28,870 nt of DNA from CAYPOY01 sp964412395 (GTDB lineage: Bacteria; Chloroflexota; Anaerolineae; B4-G1): NCBI GenBank assembly GCA_964412395.1, contig CAYPOY010000018.1, forward strand, positions 1 through 28,870. Reading direction: 5' to 3'. Numbering within the stretch: position 1 is the stretch's first letter; every line of letters starts with the position of its first letter. A model generated the notes under the pieces. The model saw only the letters and a program-made list of their open reading frames with translations, was not told the origin of the DNA and searched no databases. Below, piece after piece: positions 20,734 to 28,166 of this stretch. Made by a program: the position numbers and the translations under genes.

Positions 20734-20773
20734 GTACTAATGTACCAGGGTACTAGAGTACTAATGTGCCAGT
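20734..20773. repeat. Five-unit 8-bp array (GTACTAAT) between two divergent promoters
   Basis: GTAC recurs at 20734, 20742, 20750 and 20758, with GTGC at 20766: units GTACTAAT, GTACCAGG, GTACTAGA, GTACTAAT and GTGCCAGT. It can also be seen as two 16-bp direct repeats (20733-20748 and 20757-20772). On the - strand the units read CTGGTACA/TTAGTACT, related to the TTGGTACA arrays at 2141-2313. It occupies the gap between the -35 boxes of the small-RNA and response-regulator promoters, a natural place for shared regulator binding. Confidence 0.8.
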
Positions 20774-20785
20774 CACGCGTTCCTC

Positions 20786-20806
20786 GGCGCAGTTGACATT
20801 TGCGCC
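20786..20806 (+). promoter_or_regulatory. Inverted repeat enclosing the -35 box of the response regulator gene
   Basis: GGCGCA (20786-20791) and TGCGCC (20801-20806), separated by 9 nt that contain TTGACA. A protein bound here would cover the -35 box, so it is a candidate repressor operator. Confidence 0.5.
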
Positions 20807-20821
20807 AAATCTAATTATTAT
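20793..20821 (+). promoter_or_regulatory. Promoter of the response regulator/NACHT operon
   Basis: TTGACA (20793-20798), a 17-nt spacer and TATTAT (20816-20821); expected start near 20828, about 55 nt before the GTG. AT-rich sequence surrounds the -10. Confidence 0.75.
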
Positions 20822-20882
20822 ATGCAAAAGTTTCAACCAGCGCTAGATCCGTCTGGTCTTTGGACATGGAGGAGGTGAAGTT

Positions 20883-21581
20883 GTGGGGGAGCGAATCCTG
20901 CTCATTGAAGATGATGATGCCTTGTCACGCATGATGCGTATCCAACTGGAGCATGCCGGTTATCAGGTCACAGTCTGCCAGGATGGGGCGAGTGGATTAC
21001 AAGCGGCCCACGACTCAAATCCGGAACTGGTCCTGCTTGATATCCTCTTACCCGACATTGATGGCTGGGTAGTCTGTGAGCGGCTGAAGAATATTACTGA
21101 TGCCCCAATTATCTTCTCTACCGCGCTGGGGTCTGAGCGGGATGTGATCCGCGGCCTCGAGCTGGGCGCTGACGACTACATGATCAAGCCTTTCAGTTAC
21201 AAGGAACTTCTCGCCCGCGTCAAGGCCGCCCTGCACAGGGCGCGGCGCACTGCCTCTCACAAGGTGACTTATGAGAGTGGACGGCTCTTTGTAGACCTGG
21301 AGATGCGCACTGTCAAAGTGAGTGAAGAGCGCATCTTTCTTACGCCGTTGGAGTACAAACTCCTGGCAGTCCTGGTTCAGGAGGCCGGACACGTGGTCCC
21401 GCACGAGACGCTCCTGCGCCGTGTATGGGGGCAGGAACATGAGAACCGACGCCAATATCTGAAATTGTACGTCTGGTACTTGCGTCAAAAGATTGAGGCG
21501 GATCCTTCCAGCCCCAGGCTCATCCTCACCGAACGGGGGGTTGGGTATCAACTGGTTGCTCCTCAGCAAAAGTGTAAGTAG
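20883..21581 (+). CDS. OmpR/PhoB-family response regulator (orphan)
   Basis: 232 residues. The start is a GTG with GGAGG 7 nt upstream. The receiver domain (1-115) has the acidic pocket Glu9-Asp10-Asp11, phospho-acceptor Asp53 in LLDILLPDIDGW, Thr80 and Lys102 in IKPFSYKELL. The winged-helix DNA-binding domain (about 130-228) has LTPLEYKLLAVLVQEAGHVV, LLRRVWGQE, KLYVWYLRQKIE and ERGVGYQL. No histidine kinase is adjacent, so the partner is elsewhere. It lies 18 nt before the NACHT gene, which it probably co-regulates. The 8-bp array and the inverted repeat at its own promoter are possible binding sites; OmpR-type regulators favour direct repeats. Confidence 0.95.
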   Translation: MGERILLIEDDDALSRMMRIQLEHAGYQVTVCQDGASGLQAAHDSNPELVLLDILLPDIDGWVVCERLKNITDAPIIFSTALGSERDVIRGLELGADDYMIKPFSYKELLARVKAALHRARRTASHKVTYESGRLFVDLEMRTVKVSEERIFLTPLEYKLLAVLVQEAGHVVPHETLLRRVWGQEHENRRQYLKLYVWYLRQKIEADPSSPRLILTERGVGYQLVAPQQKCK

Positions 21582-21599
21582 TGCCTCCAGGAACGAATT

Positions 21600-24056
21600 A
21601 TGCTCTGCACCGTCCGCTCCACTATGCTCTATCTGTTGGGGCCTGCTCCGGCTCCTCAACCCTGGCGATTTGACATCGTGTCAGCACTGATCGGTGTGGC
21701 GGTAGCCCTTCTACTGACCGGACTGGCTTACCACTTTCGTGACGCGGTGCGCCTGGGTTGGGAAACCATGGTGGCCCCGCTGGCCCGATTGTATCATCGC
21801 CTGCAGGCTAGCTCTGAGGCTCGCTACCGTGAACTGGTGGCCACGCGGGTGATCTCTCTCATCGTACCGACACACATGGTCTCATTGGATGCTGTCTTCG
21901 TCGAGCCAGAGTTGTTTTCCCCTTCCCCTCCTCCTCAATCCCTCTCCGAGGTTGAACTTGAGCCTGCCGGCCCTCGGGTCTTGCCGCTGCGCCGGATACT
22001 GAGTGGACACTCTCAGTTGGTGATCCTGGGCACTCCTGGGGCGGGGAGAACTACACTGCTGGCCTACATCGCTCTCGTGTGTGCCCGCGCAGTAGGAGGC
22101 GATGCTAAGGCCGGAGCGACGCTGGAGATGGTTCAGGGGCGATTGCCACTCTACGTGCTGCTCCCGGCGATGGATTGGGACGAAACAGACAGTGAGAGTG
22201 GCCGGGAGAAAGATGGGACAGAGATACTCCTCACCGCAGCGGTGGTCGCCATCGGGGGCAGCAGCGGGATGGTGCGCCCCTTGCGTCAGCGCCTGGAGGC
22301 TGGTCAGGCCATCGTGCTTGCCGACGGGTGGGACGAACTGTTGCCACAGCAACGCCAGCAGGCAGCAGCGTGGTTGGCCGAACTGGTCAACACCTCGCCA
22401 GGAAACCTGTGGCTGGTCGGCGCAGGGACGCGGGGCTATGCGCATTTGACTGAGGTGGGCTTCGTTCCCCTGACACTGGCAGCGTGGGGTGCCGGGCAGG
22501 TAGAGACATTCGCGCGGCTGTGGTTGGAGGCACACACTCCGGCTGACGAGCCCCTCCCCGTTGCCCTCCGCAAGTTGGTAGCCGGGCTGCACCGTGCAGC
22601 GCAAGCGGGATCCTCCCCGTTGGAGCTGGCGTTGCAGGCATTCGTGCATCTTTCGGACGGACAATCGCCGATCAAACGGGCAGCGCTGTTCGACCGCGCA
22701 CTGGATTTGCTGCTGTGGCAAGAGGAGGAGTCCTGGTTGTTGGCGGCTTGCCGGACGACATTGGGACAAGTAGCGTCAAGCCTCCAGCAGGAAGGGCGTG
22801 CGACCACGAGTCGTGAGGAAATTGATGCTACCGTCGAGTCTGTACTTCCCCCTCCTGAGGAGCGTCCGGCACGTGCAGCTGCCCACGTCTTCCGCGCGCT
22901 GACCGGCGAACGAGGATTGCTTCGTCAGGTGGGCCATAATCGCTACGCTTTCGCCCATCCGCTCTGGCAAGCGTATTTGGCGGCGCGCCAGTTGGTCGCC
23001 GTTGATCCTGCCAGCCTCGTCGAGCGGATGGACGATCCCCGTTGGGCCGAGATGCTGCGCTTCTGCGCCGAACTCGGCGATATAGGGCCGCTGGTGGCAG
23101 CATGGCTGCGCAGCCCGGACGACATGTTCCACACGCGTCTCCACACCCTCAGTTCCTGGGTCCGTGTGGCTCCAGAGGATGCATCATGGCGCGACGGGGC
23201 GATGGCGGTACTGGCACGTGGTTGTCTTCAGCCCGGCCAACCTGCGCAGGTTCGGCATGCACTGGCGGGGGCATTGGCGGCGACCGGTGTGCCTGGCGTC
23301 ACCTACTTCCTCAAGCAGGCACTACAGCATCCGGACGCTGAAGTGCGCGTTGCCGCTGTTATGGGATTGACCAGGATAGCGGGGGAGTCAGACTTGCCCA
23401 CGCTTGAGGCTGTGCTGGAGGATGAGGAGCCCGCCGTACGTGAGGCGGCTGTGCGTGGGCTGGCGTACCTGGAGATTGACGCTGCGACGCGATGGTTGGC
23501 GCAGATACTGCTGGAAGGAGATGACACGCTCAGTCCAGTAGCGGCCGAGGCATTGGCCCAGTGTGGAGAGGAGGGTGTGGCTTTCTTGCGCGAAGCGGTC
23601 GAGTCGGAGGACGTCATGGCCCGGCGGGCGGCGATTTTCGGGTTGGCGCAGGTAGGAGCGCGGGGTCTGCTGGAGAGAGTAGCGCGTGAGGATGAGCAGT
23701 GGATCGTGCGTTCGGCTGCATCGGCGGCGTTGGATGAATTGGAGGAGCAGGAGAAAGTCTCTGGCGTTGCGCCTCCACTTGAGGTCGAACAGTTGCCCTG
23801 GCTCATCTCGTGGGCAGCGTCCCAGGGCGAGGGGGTCGGGTTGGGCGATGCGGCACGGCAGATGCTCCGGCGTGCTTTGAGCGAAGGTGATGTATCAGTC
23901 CGCCTGGCCACGGTGCAAGTACTGGCTCAGGTTGGTCGTCCTGATGACGTCGCGCGGCTGCGAACCGCACTGACCGACGCCGATCTGGTTGTCGCGAGCG
24001 CAGCATTGGAGGCACTGGCCGAGATCAGCATGCGGTATGAGTTGAGGATTGAGTAG
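21600..24056 (+). CDS. Membrane-anchored NACHT-type STAND NTPase with HEAT repeats
   Basis: 818 residues. A hydrophobic helix (about 25-45, IVSALIGVAVALLLTGLAYH) tethers the protein to the membrane. The NTPase domain has Walker A GTPGAGRTTLL (144-154), with Arg150 in place of the usual Lys, and Walker B IVLADGWDELL with the NACHT-style D-G-x-D-E (242-246). A sensor-like LWLVGAGTRGY follows, and a helical winged region runs to about 500. The C-terminus (about 545-818) is a set of at least six HEAT-type repeats, for example PDAEVRVAAVMGLTRI, EPAVREAAVRGLAYL and GDVSVRLATVQVLAQVG. STAND proteins detect a signal with repeats and oligomerise on nucleotide binding; roles include antiphage defence and transcription control. 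No effector domain is visible. The Shine-Dalgarno is weak (AGGA). Confidence 0.88.
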   Translation: MLCTVRSTMLYLLGPAPAPQPWRFDIVSALIGVAVALLLTGLAYHFRDAVRLGWETMVAPLARLYHRLQASSEARYRELVATRVISLIVPTHMVSLDAVFVEPELFSPSPPPQSLSEVELEPAGPRVLPLRRILSGHSQLVILGTPGAGRTTLLAYIALVCARAVGGDAKAGATLEMVQGRLPLYVLLPAMDWDETDSESGREKDGTEILLTAAVVAIGGSSGMVRPLRQRLEAGQAIVLADGWDELLPQQRQQAAAWLAELVNTSPGNLWLVGAGTRGYAHLTEVGFVPLTLAAWGAGQVETFARLWLEAHTPADEPLPVALRKLVAGLHRAAQAGSSPLELALQAFVHLSDGQSPIKRAALFDRALDLLLWQEEESWLLAACRTTLGQVASSLQQEGRATTSREEIDATVESVLPPPEERPARAAAHVFRALTGERGLLRQVGHNRYAFAHPLWQAYLAARQLVAVDPASLVERMDDPRWAEMLRFCAELGDIGPLVAAWLRSPDDMFHTRLHTLSSWVRVAPEDASWRDGAMAVLARGCLQPGQPAQVRHALAGALAATGVPGVTYFLKQALQHPDAEVRVAAVMGLTRIAGESDLPTLEAVLEDEEPAVREAAVRGLAYLEIDAATRWLAQILLEGDDTLSPVAAEALAQCGEEGVAFLREAVESEDVMARRAAIFGLAQVGARGLLERVAREDEQWIVRSAASAALDELEEQEKVSGVAPPLEVEQLPWLISWAASQGEGVGLGDAARQMLRRALSEGDVSVRLATVQVLAQVGRPDDVARLRTALTDADLVVASAALEALAEISMRYELRIE

Positions 24057-24080
24057 GCGAGTAAACGAGTACGAGTAGAT
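24051..24080 (+). repeat. 8-bp degenerate array, GAGTARRC type
   Basis: GAGTAGGC (24051), GAGTAAAC (24059), a shortened GAGTAC (24067) and GAGTAGAT (24073). The stop codon of the NACHT gene lies within the first unit. It fills the 40-nt space between convergent genes. Confidence 0.65.
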
Positions 24081-24096
24081 GAGGATCGTCAGCGTG

Positions 24097-24384
24097 CTAC
24101 TCCGTGAGGGCGCGAACAGCGTCGGCGGAGATGCCCTTCACGCGCACCCGCTTCTGACGTGAAGTGTGGCCGCTGAGAATCTCGACGGCCGAGGGTGAGA
24201 CTCCCAGCCGCTCGGCCAGGAACTCCCGCAGTGCCCGGTTGGCCTTGCCCTTCACTGGCGGGGCCGTCAGCCGTATCTTGAGCGCGTCGCCGTGCAGCCC
24301 AACGACTTCGTCCCGCTTGCTCCGAGGCAGGACGCGCACCCGGAAGGTGCATCCCTCTTTTCTCTCAGCCACCGGCAGCGTCAT
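24097..24384 (-). CDS. yggU: YggU/DUF167 family protein
   Basis: 95 residues from the ATG at 24384 with GGAGG 6 nt upstream; the frame is open further upstream but that part is antisense-like and overlaps yggT. Family blocks: FRVRVLPRSKRDEVVGLHGD, LKIRLTAPPVKGKANRALRE, and FLAERLGVSPSAVEILSGHT followed by SRQKRVRVKG. This is a small alpha/beta protein, found across bacteria and archaea next to yggT and yggS, of unknown function. Confidence 0.93.
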   Translation of the reverse strand: MTLPVAERKEGCTFRVRVLPRSKRDEVVGLHGDALKIRLTAPPVKGKANRALREFLAERLGVSPSAVEILSGHTSRQKRVRVKGISADAVRALTE

Positions 24385-24398
24385 CCCAGCCTCCAGCG

Positions 24399-24662
24399 CT
24401 AAAACATCGCCAGGATCAGCATCTGCAGCAGTTGCTCCACGAACCAAAGGATGAGCAGCGCCACCATAGGCGTAAAGTCTAGCCCCCCTATAGGCGGAAT
24501 GTAGCGGCGCAGTGGGGCCAACAGCGGTTCGGTGATCTGAATCAGGAAACGCGCTACCGGATGGTAGTAACTGATGCGAAACCAGGACAGCAACGCGCGG
24601 GCGATGAAGGCGAGAGAGTAAAGGGTGAAGATTAGGTGTATGAGTTGCAGTAGTATGTTCAT
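24399..24662 (-). CDS. yggT: YggT family membrane protein
   Basis: 87 residues with two hydrophobic regions. The YggT signature is present: LYSLAFIARALLSWFRI, HPVARFLIQITEPLLAPLRR, and YIPPIGGLDFTPMVALLILW. The ATG overlaps the yggS stop by 4 nt, so the genes are translationally coupled. In Gram-positive bacteria and Chloroflexota it sits with division genes (as YlmG-like) and may affect envelope or membrane homeostasis. Confidence 0.94.
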   Translation of the reverse strand: MNILLQLIHLIFTLYSLAFIARALLSWFRISYYHPVARFLIQITEPLLAPLRRYIPPIGGLDFTPMVALLILWFVEQLLQMLILAMF

Positions 24663-25405
24663 TGGCTCTCCAGTTTCCCCCGTCTACCAAAAATAGCGCG
24701 TCCAATACGCACCATCGTCGCTCCTTCCCCTACCGCGACCTCGAAGTCGTCGGTCATGCCCATTGAGAGGTGACGCCAATCGTGGGCTGGGAAGCGTTCC
24801 CGTAGCGCGTCCAACAGGCTGCACAGGCTGGCAAAGACCGGCCGCACAGTCTCCGGGTCGGTGACGAGGGGTGCCATCGTCATCAGGCCCTGGACTGAAA
24901 GTCCAGGCAGCGCCAGGATCTCCTCGACGACGGCGAAGAAAGCCTTGCGTCGCGCTTCGTCTTGCTCCCAACCCGGCAGGTCAAAGCCAAACTTGGTCTC
25001 CTCGCCGGAGACGTTACACTCCAACAGCACCGGCAGTGCCCGCCCGGCCTCCTGCGCGAAGCGGCTCAGCCGCCGCGCGATCTTGAGCCGATCTATGGAG
25101 TGGACGGTGTCGAAGTGCGCCACGACCACCTGTGCTTTCCGGCTCTGCACGTGGCCCACCATATGCCAGGTCGGCCGAGGGCCGGAGATGGCAGCGTGGA
25201 CGGCGGGGATCTTGGTTGCCCCCTCCTCGACGCGGTTCTCGCCAAAGTGACGTATGCCTGCCTGATAGGCGGCGACAACCGCCTCGGCGGGGTGGGTCTT
25301 AGCCACGGCAACCAGCGTGATCTCGGCGGGGTCCCGCCTAACTCGCAGGGCCGCCTCGGCAATGCGCTCCTGTACTCGCGCCAGGTTATGTCCGATATCA
25401 GTCAT
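24659..25405 (-). CDS. yggS: YggS family pyridoxal phosphate homeostasis protein
   Basis: 248 residues; single-domain alanine-racemase-like TIM barrel that binds PLP and buffers its level without known catalysis. The Schiff-base lysine is Lys36 in LVAVAKTHPAEAV. Other family motifs are HFGENRVEEG, WHMVGHVQSRK, VHSIDRLKIARRL, LECNVSGEETKFGF, GLMTMAPL, LSMGMTDDFEVAV and VRIGRAIFG. The start overlaps the pgeF stop by 4 nt and the end overlaps yggT. Confidence 0.96.
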   Translation of the reverse strand: MTDIGHNLARVQERIAEAALRVRRDPAEITLVAVAKTHPAEAVVAAYQAGIRHFGENRVEEGATKIPAVHAAISGPRPTWHMVGHVQSRKAQVVVAHFDTVHSIDRLKIARRLSRFAQEAGRALPVLLECNVSGEETKFGFDLPGWEQDEARRKAFFAVVEEILALPGLSVQGLMTMAPLVTDPETVRPVFASLCSLLDALRERFPAHDWRHLSMGMTDDFEVAVGEGATMVRIGRAIFGRRGKLESQ

Positions 25406-26184
25406 TTCAGCAACTCCATCACTACACCAAAACGGCCAGTGCGCCCATGTTCAGCCCGGTATGAGAAGAACTCATTCACGTGGCAGGCAGTGCATAGGCC
25501 AGCATTTTCGATCTGCTCGATCCCGACGGCACGGAGTTGGGCTTCCACCGCAGCGGGCAGATCGAGGTAGGTCCTCCCGTCGGTGCGTCGCACTACCTCG
25601 GCCCCAGGCGAACAGGCGGCTTCCACCGCCGCCGCGACCTCTGGCCCCACCTCGTAGCAACAGGGGCCGATGGTTGGGCCGATGCCGGCCCACAGGTCAG
25701 CCGGATCACAGCCCAACCGTTCCGTCATCGTCCGTATCGTCGCTCGGACGACGCCCGCCACCACACCGCGCCACCCCGCGTGGGCCATCCCCACCACACG
25801 TTGCACAGGGTCGAAGAACAGAACTGGCGCGCAGTCGGCGAAGCGCATCAGCAGCGGTACGGCGGGTACACTGGTCACCAGTGCATCGGTGGCCGGCTGG
25901 ACAGTGCCCAGGTGGGCTCGCCCGACCACTCCTACGCGCGCGCCGTGCACCTGATAGGGGCTGACGACCTGTCCAGGCGCCAATCCCAGTGCGCTCAAAG
26001 CCTGTCGGTGGTTCTCTTCCACCGCTGCCAGATCGTCGCCGACGGTGTGGCCCAGGTTAAGTGTGGCATAAGGCCCCCGACTTACGCCGCCGATGCGGGA
26101 CAGAGCGGCGTGGATCAGGCCCTCGGCCCTGCTCAGCCCTTCGAAACGATACAACACAATGCCATCTATATACTCTCGTATCAT
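25402..26184 (-). CDS. pgeF: Peptidoglycan editing factor (YfiH/multicopper-oxidase-like laccase domain)
   Basis: 260 residues. PgeF removes mis-incorporated amino acids from cell-wall precursors; YfiH proteins also show purine nucleoside phosphorylase or laccase activity in vitro. The zinc/copper site is conserved: His80 (SPYQVHGARV), Cys118 (RFADCAPVLFFDP) and His135 (GMAHAGWRGVVAG), plus GPTIGPCCYEVGPEV. The ATG is preceded by AGGCGG. It is the first gene of the pgeF-yggS-yggT-yggU run, all coupled or closely spaced. No confident promoter is seen in the 52-nt gap to the DUF2085 gene. Confidence 0.94.
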   Translation of the reverse strand: MIREYIDGIVLYRFEGLSRAEGLIHAALSRIGGVSRGPYATLNLGHTVGDDLAAVEENHRQALSALGLAPGQVVSPYQVHGARVGVVGRAHLGTVQPATDALVTSVPAVPLLMRFADCAPVLFFDPVQRVVGMAHAGWRGVVAGVVRATIRTMTERLGCDPADLWAGIGPTIGPCCYEVGPEVAAAVEAACSPGAEVVRRTDGRTYLDLPAAVEAQLRAVGIEQIENAGLCTACHVNEFFSYRAEHGRTGRFGVVMELLK

Positions 26185-26203
26185 TACCGCCTACAATGTA
26201 ACG

Positions 26204-26217
26204 CGTAATACGTAAAA
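26204..26217 (+). repeat. Short 7-bp repeat, CGTAAAA type
   Basis: CGTAATA (26204) and CGTAAAA (26211), two units of the word family seen at 6794-6830 and 9579-9649, between pgeF and the DUF2085 gene. Confidence 0.5.
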
Positions 26218-26236
26218 TTACTCATTCCACTATTGT

Positions 26237-27058
26237 CTATTTCCACCCGAACCGTTGGTGCAGCGTCTCCTGGAACTCATCTGTCGTTTCCTGGATGAGA
26301 GGGTAGGCCAGCCAGACCGTCGTCAGGCCGAAGAGCCCTCCGGTGAGGGTGCGTGTCAGCGGCGTGGCCTCGTAAGGGGTGATGGGGAAGCCAGGCAGCA
26401 GCAGGGGCAAGGCGTATGAGAGGAACTGGTAACCGCCATCCAGCGCCATCGGTAGGAGACCAAGACTGACGTAGGCCCACCAGGGCAGCGGGCGCACGTG
26501 CCGCCGTCCCAGTGCATAGAACAGCCCAAAGAGGATAATCGCGCCGTGGATGGCCGTGCATCTCTCGCAGAGGGCCATCTTATACCCCATGGCTTCATTG
26601 CCGACGAAAGCTTCTGCCCGCAGCAGGTCATTCACCACGTCTATCCCCGCTTGTTCCATAAACTCTGGCGGTGTGTAGACAAACTGCGGGCCGAACAGAA
26701 ACCAGGAACGCTGTGGCAATTGATTACACAGTGGCCTGTACAAGGTGTAGATGAGCATCGCTGGCCATTTGGCTCCCAGGTGCATCAGCACCGGGGCCAG
26801 GATGGGGATGCCCACGTAGAGGAAGGCCATCGTGTTGAAGATGGCCAACCAGTGTGTGGAGAGCCAGAAGACGAAGCGGTCGGCCAGGACGATGACCCGG
26901 CGCTGCCCCTCGCTCATCGGGCGCCGAGCTTCCACCCGTCGCCGTTCCACCTCAGCCAGCACTTCGGCAGTCGGAACCTTGGCCGTGCCCGGCTGTTCAG
27001 CGTGGCTTTGTGCGTCCATCTGCGATAACCTGGTGAGAGTTTCAGGCCCAGTCTTCAC
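26237..27058 (-). CDS. DUF2085 family membrane protein
   Basis: 273 residues, starting at a GTG at 27058 or at the ATG at 27019. Residues 30-55 are charged, then about five membrane helices follow. The family pattern is recognisable: RPLCNQLPQRSWFLFG, LCERCTAIHGAIILFGLFYA, RPLPWWAYVSLGLLPMALDG and GLFGLTTVWLAYPL. The usual C-H-Q in the first motif is C-N-Q here. Cysteine pairs and the histidine suggest metal or haem-linked chemistry, but the function is unknown. A promoter (TTGCCG-16-TATAAT) ends 8 nt before the GTG, which would make the mRNA leaderless if the GTG is used; the ATG at 27019 has only a weak upstream AGG. Confidence 0.88.
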   Translation of the reverse strand: MKTGPETLTRLSQMDAQSHAEQPGTAKVPTAEVLAEVERRRVEARRPMSEGQRRVIVLADRFVFWLSTHWLAIFNTMAFLYVGIPILAPVLMHLGAKWPAMLIYTLYRPLCNQLPQRSWFLFGPQFVYTPPEFMEQAGIDVVNDLLRAEAFVGNEAMGYKMALCERCTAIHGAIILFGLFYALGRRHVRPLPWWAYVSLGLLPMALDGGYQFLSYALPLLLPGFPITPYEATPLTRTLTGGLFGLTTVWLAYPLIQETTDEFQETLHQRFGWK

Positions 27059-27066
27059 AAGGCTTG

Positions 27067-27094
27067 ATTATAACACAAACAGCCCACCCGGCAA
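27067..27094 (-). promoter_or_regulatory. Promoter of the DUF2085 gene
   Basis: TTGCCG (27094-27089), a 16-nt spacer and TATAAT (27072-27067) on the - strand. It directly follows the etf terminator. Transcription should start at 27058-27060, at or next to the GTG codon. Confidence 0.7.
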
Positions 27095-27130
27095 TAACAA
27101 ACCCCGTCTCCTGCTGCCAGAAGACGGGGT
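27092..27130 (-). terminator. Intrinsic terminator of the etfBA operon
   Basis: ACCCCGTCT and AGACGGGGT (27130-27122 and 27109-27101 on the - strand) form a 9-bp stem, with CTG/CAG pairing inside the loop, followed by TTGTTATT. It is 39 nt after the etfA stop. Confidence 0.85.
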
Positions 27131-27168
27131 CTTGAGGGCTATGTTGATCAGCTCTCCTATCTACCGAA

Positions 27169-28155
27169 CTATTCCAGCTTTTCCTTAAGCGCCGCCGTCA
27201 GCGCGGGCACCACCTTGAACAGGTCGCCGACGATGCCGTAGTGCGCCAGTTTGAAGATTGGTGCTTCGGCGTCCTTGTTGATGGCGACGATGACCTTGCT
27301 GGTGCGCATACCAGCCTGGTGCTGGATCGCGCCTGAGATTCCGCAGGCGATATAGAGATCGGGGCTGACTGTCTTGCCGGTCTGGCCCACCTGGTGCTCG
27401 TAGGGGATCCAGCCAGCGTCTACGGCAGCGCGGGAGGCCCCCAGCGCCCCACCCAACGTCTTCGCCAGTTCGTGCACAGGCTCGAAGCCCTCCGGCCCGC
27501 CGGTGCCCCGCCCGCCAGAGACGATGATGCCCGCGTCGGCCAGGCTCACGCCGCCCTTGGTTTCCTGGAAGCCTGTCACTTTGGACGGGATGTCGTCCTC
27601 GGCCAGGACCGGCTCTACCCGGACCACCTCGCCGCTGCGGGCGGGATCGGGCTCCGGCTTAGGGAAAGCACGCACGCGGGTGGTGAAGATTTGCGGTCGC
27701 CTTTCAGGGATGACGCACCTGGAGAGTAACTTGCCCGCGTAGATGGGGCGTGTGGCGATCAGTTGGCCGTCCTCGAACTCTAGCGCGGTGCAGTCAGCGA
27801 TACAGCCGGTGTCCAGTTCCACCGCTAGTGCGGGGCCTAACTCACGCCCGCGGAAGGTCGCGCCGAGGAGGACGATGGCAGGCTTGGCCTCGCGGACCTC
27901 CTTGGCTAGCAATGCAACCTGTGGCTCGACGCGGAAGTCGGCCAGCGTCGCGTCCTCGGCCAGGAGGACCTCATCAGCTCCGTGGGAGATGGCTTCCTGT
28001 GCCAGGGCTTCTACTCCTTGCCCGCCGAAGACACAGGCGGTCACGCTGCCGCCCGTCGTACCGGACAGACACCGCGCCGTGCCGATGGCCTCCCAGGAAG
28101 CGGCTGCGGGCTGACCCTTGAACTGTTCTACCCAGACAAAGATGTCGTTGCTCAT
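27169..28155 (-). CDS. etfA: Electron transfer flavoprotein subunit alpha
   Basis: 328 residues. With EtfB it forms the FAD-containing electron carrier between acyl-CoA or other dehydrogenases and the quinone pool or a bifurcating partner. The N-terminal domain begins IFVWVEQFKGQPAAASWEAI. The C-terminal FAD-binding domain has IIVSGGRGTGGPEGFEPV, GASRAAVDAGWIPYEHQVGQ, TGKTVSPDLYIACGISGAIQ and HQAGMRTSKVIVAINKD, then ADEAPIF-like KDAEAPIFKLAHYGIVGDLF. The Shine-Dalgarno AGGAGG lies 7 nt before the ATG and overlaps the etfB stop region. A strong terminator follows. Confidence 0.97.
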   Translation of the reverse strand: MSNDIFVWVEQFKGQPAAASWEAIGTARCLSGTTGGSVTACVFGGQGVEALAQEAISHGADEVLLAEDATLADFRVEPQVALLAKEVREAKPAIVLLGATFRGRELGPALAVELDTGCIADCTALEFEDGQLIATRPIYAGKLLSRCVIPERRPQIFTTRVRAFPKPEPDPARSGEVVRVEPVLAEDDIPSKVTGFQETKGGVSLADAGIIVSGGRGTGGPEGFEPVHELAKTLGGALGASRAAVDAGWIPYEHQVGQTGKTVSPDLYIACGISGAIQHQAGMRTSKVIVAINKDAEAPIFKLAHYGIVGDLFKVVPALTAALKEKLE

Positions 28156-28166
28156 TGCATTGCCTC

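Noticed and set aside
24385..24705. Upstream extension of yggU
   Set aside because: It overlaps yggT on the same strand in another frame, and the Shine-Dalgarno before 24384 sets the start.
26185..26236. Promoter for pgeF
   Set aside because: TACATT-like words are present, but no -35 box at 15-19 nt could be found.
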